Positions 5,382-6,226 of a stretch of DNA of 6,226 nt are shown here, one piece after another (the stretch's first letter is position 1; every line of letters begins with the position of its first letter). Position numbers and translations under genes: made by a program. Source of the DNA: Planctomycetota bacterium (GTDB lineage Bacteria; Planctomycetota; Phycisphaerae; Tepidisphaerales; Tepidisphaeraceae); contig JAKORQ010000218.1 in assembly GCA_029777755.1 (NCBI GenBank), positions 1 to 6,226 on the forward strand, given 5' to 3'. The notes beneath the pieces were generated by a model. It did not search any database, was not told the origin of the DNA, and saw nothing but the letters and a program-made list of their open reading frames with translations.

Positions 5382-6226
5382 ATGGGCAAAAAACCGTCCA
5401 AATACCTATCAGGGCAGCAAGATCTCTCAGGGCTCCACGGCCATATGAGCGTACATGAGCCACCTGCCGGCGATGACTCCCCGGAAGAGGTGGCACATAA
5501 GCTCCGCGAGCGCATAAAGGAGCTGGAATGCCTTTACACCATCTCCAAGCTGCGCGAAACCCACCTGCATGACGCCAGCAAGTTCCTCCAGGGCGTGGTC
5601 GAGTGCATACCGCGCACCTGGCAGTATCCCGAGTTCGCCTCGGCCCGCATCACATACGAAAAGGTCGTGCATGTCACGCCCAACTTCCAGGAAGGCCCCT
5701 GGCAGATGAGCGCTGACGTTCTTGACCATGGCAAGATCGTAGGCTCAGTGACGGTCTTCTATGCCAAGGGGGTACCGATCCGCGGCGACGGGCCGTTCCT
5801 CCCAGAGGAGCACGCCCTGCTGCGCGTCATCGCCGAGCGCGTCGCAACGGCGCTGGCGCACATGCGCACCGAGGCCGAGTTGATCGACGCCCACCGTACC
5901 CTGCGCGAACAGCATCAGCTCCTGCAGGAACGGAACATCACCCTTCGCACGGTACTGGCCCAGCTTGAGGAGGAGAAACGCGAGGTTCGCGCCGCCATCC
6001 TCGCCAACATCCAGAAGGTGATCATGCCGATCGTCTACGAGCTTGAGCTTGCCGTCTCCGGCCGACAGCGCTCGTACGTCACCCTGCTGCGGCAGAGCCT
6101 CCAGGAGATCGCATCCCCCTTCCTTACCAGCCTGTCGCGCGACCATGTGGAGCTGACACCGGTGGAGGTCGCCATCGCCGCCATGATCCGCAATGGCATG
6201 AGCACCAAGGACATTGCCAACCTGCG
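5382..6226 (+). CDS. LuxR-type transcriptional regulator with GAF-like sensory domain (3' end outside the window)
   Basis: An open frame of 281 codons that runs off the right edge. Residues about 35-165 form a GAF/PAS-like sensory domain of a type common in signalling proteins: KLRERIKELECLYTISKL (40-57), IPRTWQYPEFASARITYE (76-93), then GPFLPEEHALLRVIAERV (137-154). A charged coiled coil follows (about 165-205, LQERNITLRTVLAQLEEEKR). From Leu258, LTPVEVAIAAMIRNGMSTKD begins a LuxR/GerE helix-turn-helix; the recognition helix is mostly beyond the edge, perhaps 30-40 residues missing. It is probably a cytoplasmic one-component regulator, since no membrane segment is seen; the ligand is unknown. 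It is divergent from the gdhA unit, so control of that unit is possible. ATG 5382 is chosen as the first ATG in frame after the stop at 5328, but it lacks a ribosome site. GTG 5373 and ATG 5445 are alternatives; the conserved part begins after both. Confidence 0.85.
   Translation, partial: MGKKPSKYLSGQQDLSGLHGHMSVHEPPAGDDSPEEVAHKLRERIKELECLYTISKLRETHLHDASKFLQGVVECIPRTWQYPEFASARITYEKVVHVTPNFQEGPWQMSADVLDHGKIVGSVTVFYAKGVPIRGDGPFLPEEHALLRVIAERVATALAHMRTEAELIDAHRTLREQHQLLQERNITLRTVLAQLEEEKREVRAAILANIQKVIMPIVYELELAVSGRQRSYVTLLRQSLQEIASPFLTSLSRDHVELTPVEVAIAAMIRNGMSTKDIANL

Noticed and set aside
5427..6146. Minus-strand open frames opposite the LuxR-type regulator
   Set aside because: The plus-strand reading shows a coherent GAF-like, coiled-coil and HTH protein across the same bases; the minus frames show none.

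Overview
The window is a GC-rich bacterial stretch, mostly coding on the minus strand, that holds core redox and nitrogen metabolism plus a divergent regulator. The gene families suit a Gram-negative bacterium with an anaerobic or facultative lifestyle, probably Pseudomonadota. That placement is a judgement from family content; no rRNA or other taxonomic marker is present. I see no insertion sequence, phage gene, CRISPR array, tRNA or rRNA.

Layout, right to left on the minus strand. A 134-aa protein of unknown function (4680-5084) ends in an ATGA overlap with gdhA (3277-4683), an NADP-type hexameric glutamate dehydrogenase. A hairpin terminator (3220-3248) follows gdhA. Next come a sigma70-like promoter with an inverted repeat over its -35 box (3092-3133), nfnA (2234-3061) and nfnB (757-2193). 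Together nfnA and nfnB encode the two subunits of an electron-bifurcating NADH-dependent ferredoxin:NADP+ oxidoreductase (Nfn). A strong terminator (695-723) closes that unit. An 86-aa protein of unknown function (374-634) comes next, then a terminator-like hairpin (275-300) sitting directly before a bacterioferritin-like gene that runs off the left edge (1-257).

On the plus strand, divergent from the gdhA unit, a LuxR-type regulator starts near 5382 and is cut by the right edge. It has a GAF-like sensory domain, a coiled coil and the start of a LuxR helix-turn-helix. The 297-base region between the divergent genes is AT-richer than its surroundings and carries a 9-bp direct repeat and two palindromes, so it is a plausible control region.

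How the genes may work together: Nfn turns NADH plus reduced ferredoxin into NADPH, and GdhA uses NADPH to fix ammonium onto 2-oxoglutarate. The neighbourhood therefore reads as an NADPH-supply and ammonium-assimilation cluster. The 478-aa gene is easily misnamed glutamate synthase small subunit; its pairing with nfnA and the absence of a large GltB subunit argue for Nfn. I found no convincing new multi-gene system. The least explained items are the 134-aa protein coupled to gdhA, the 86-aa protein, the repeat-rich divergent promoter region and the hairpin in the bacterioferritin leader.
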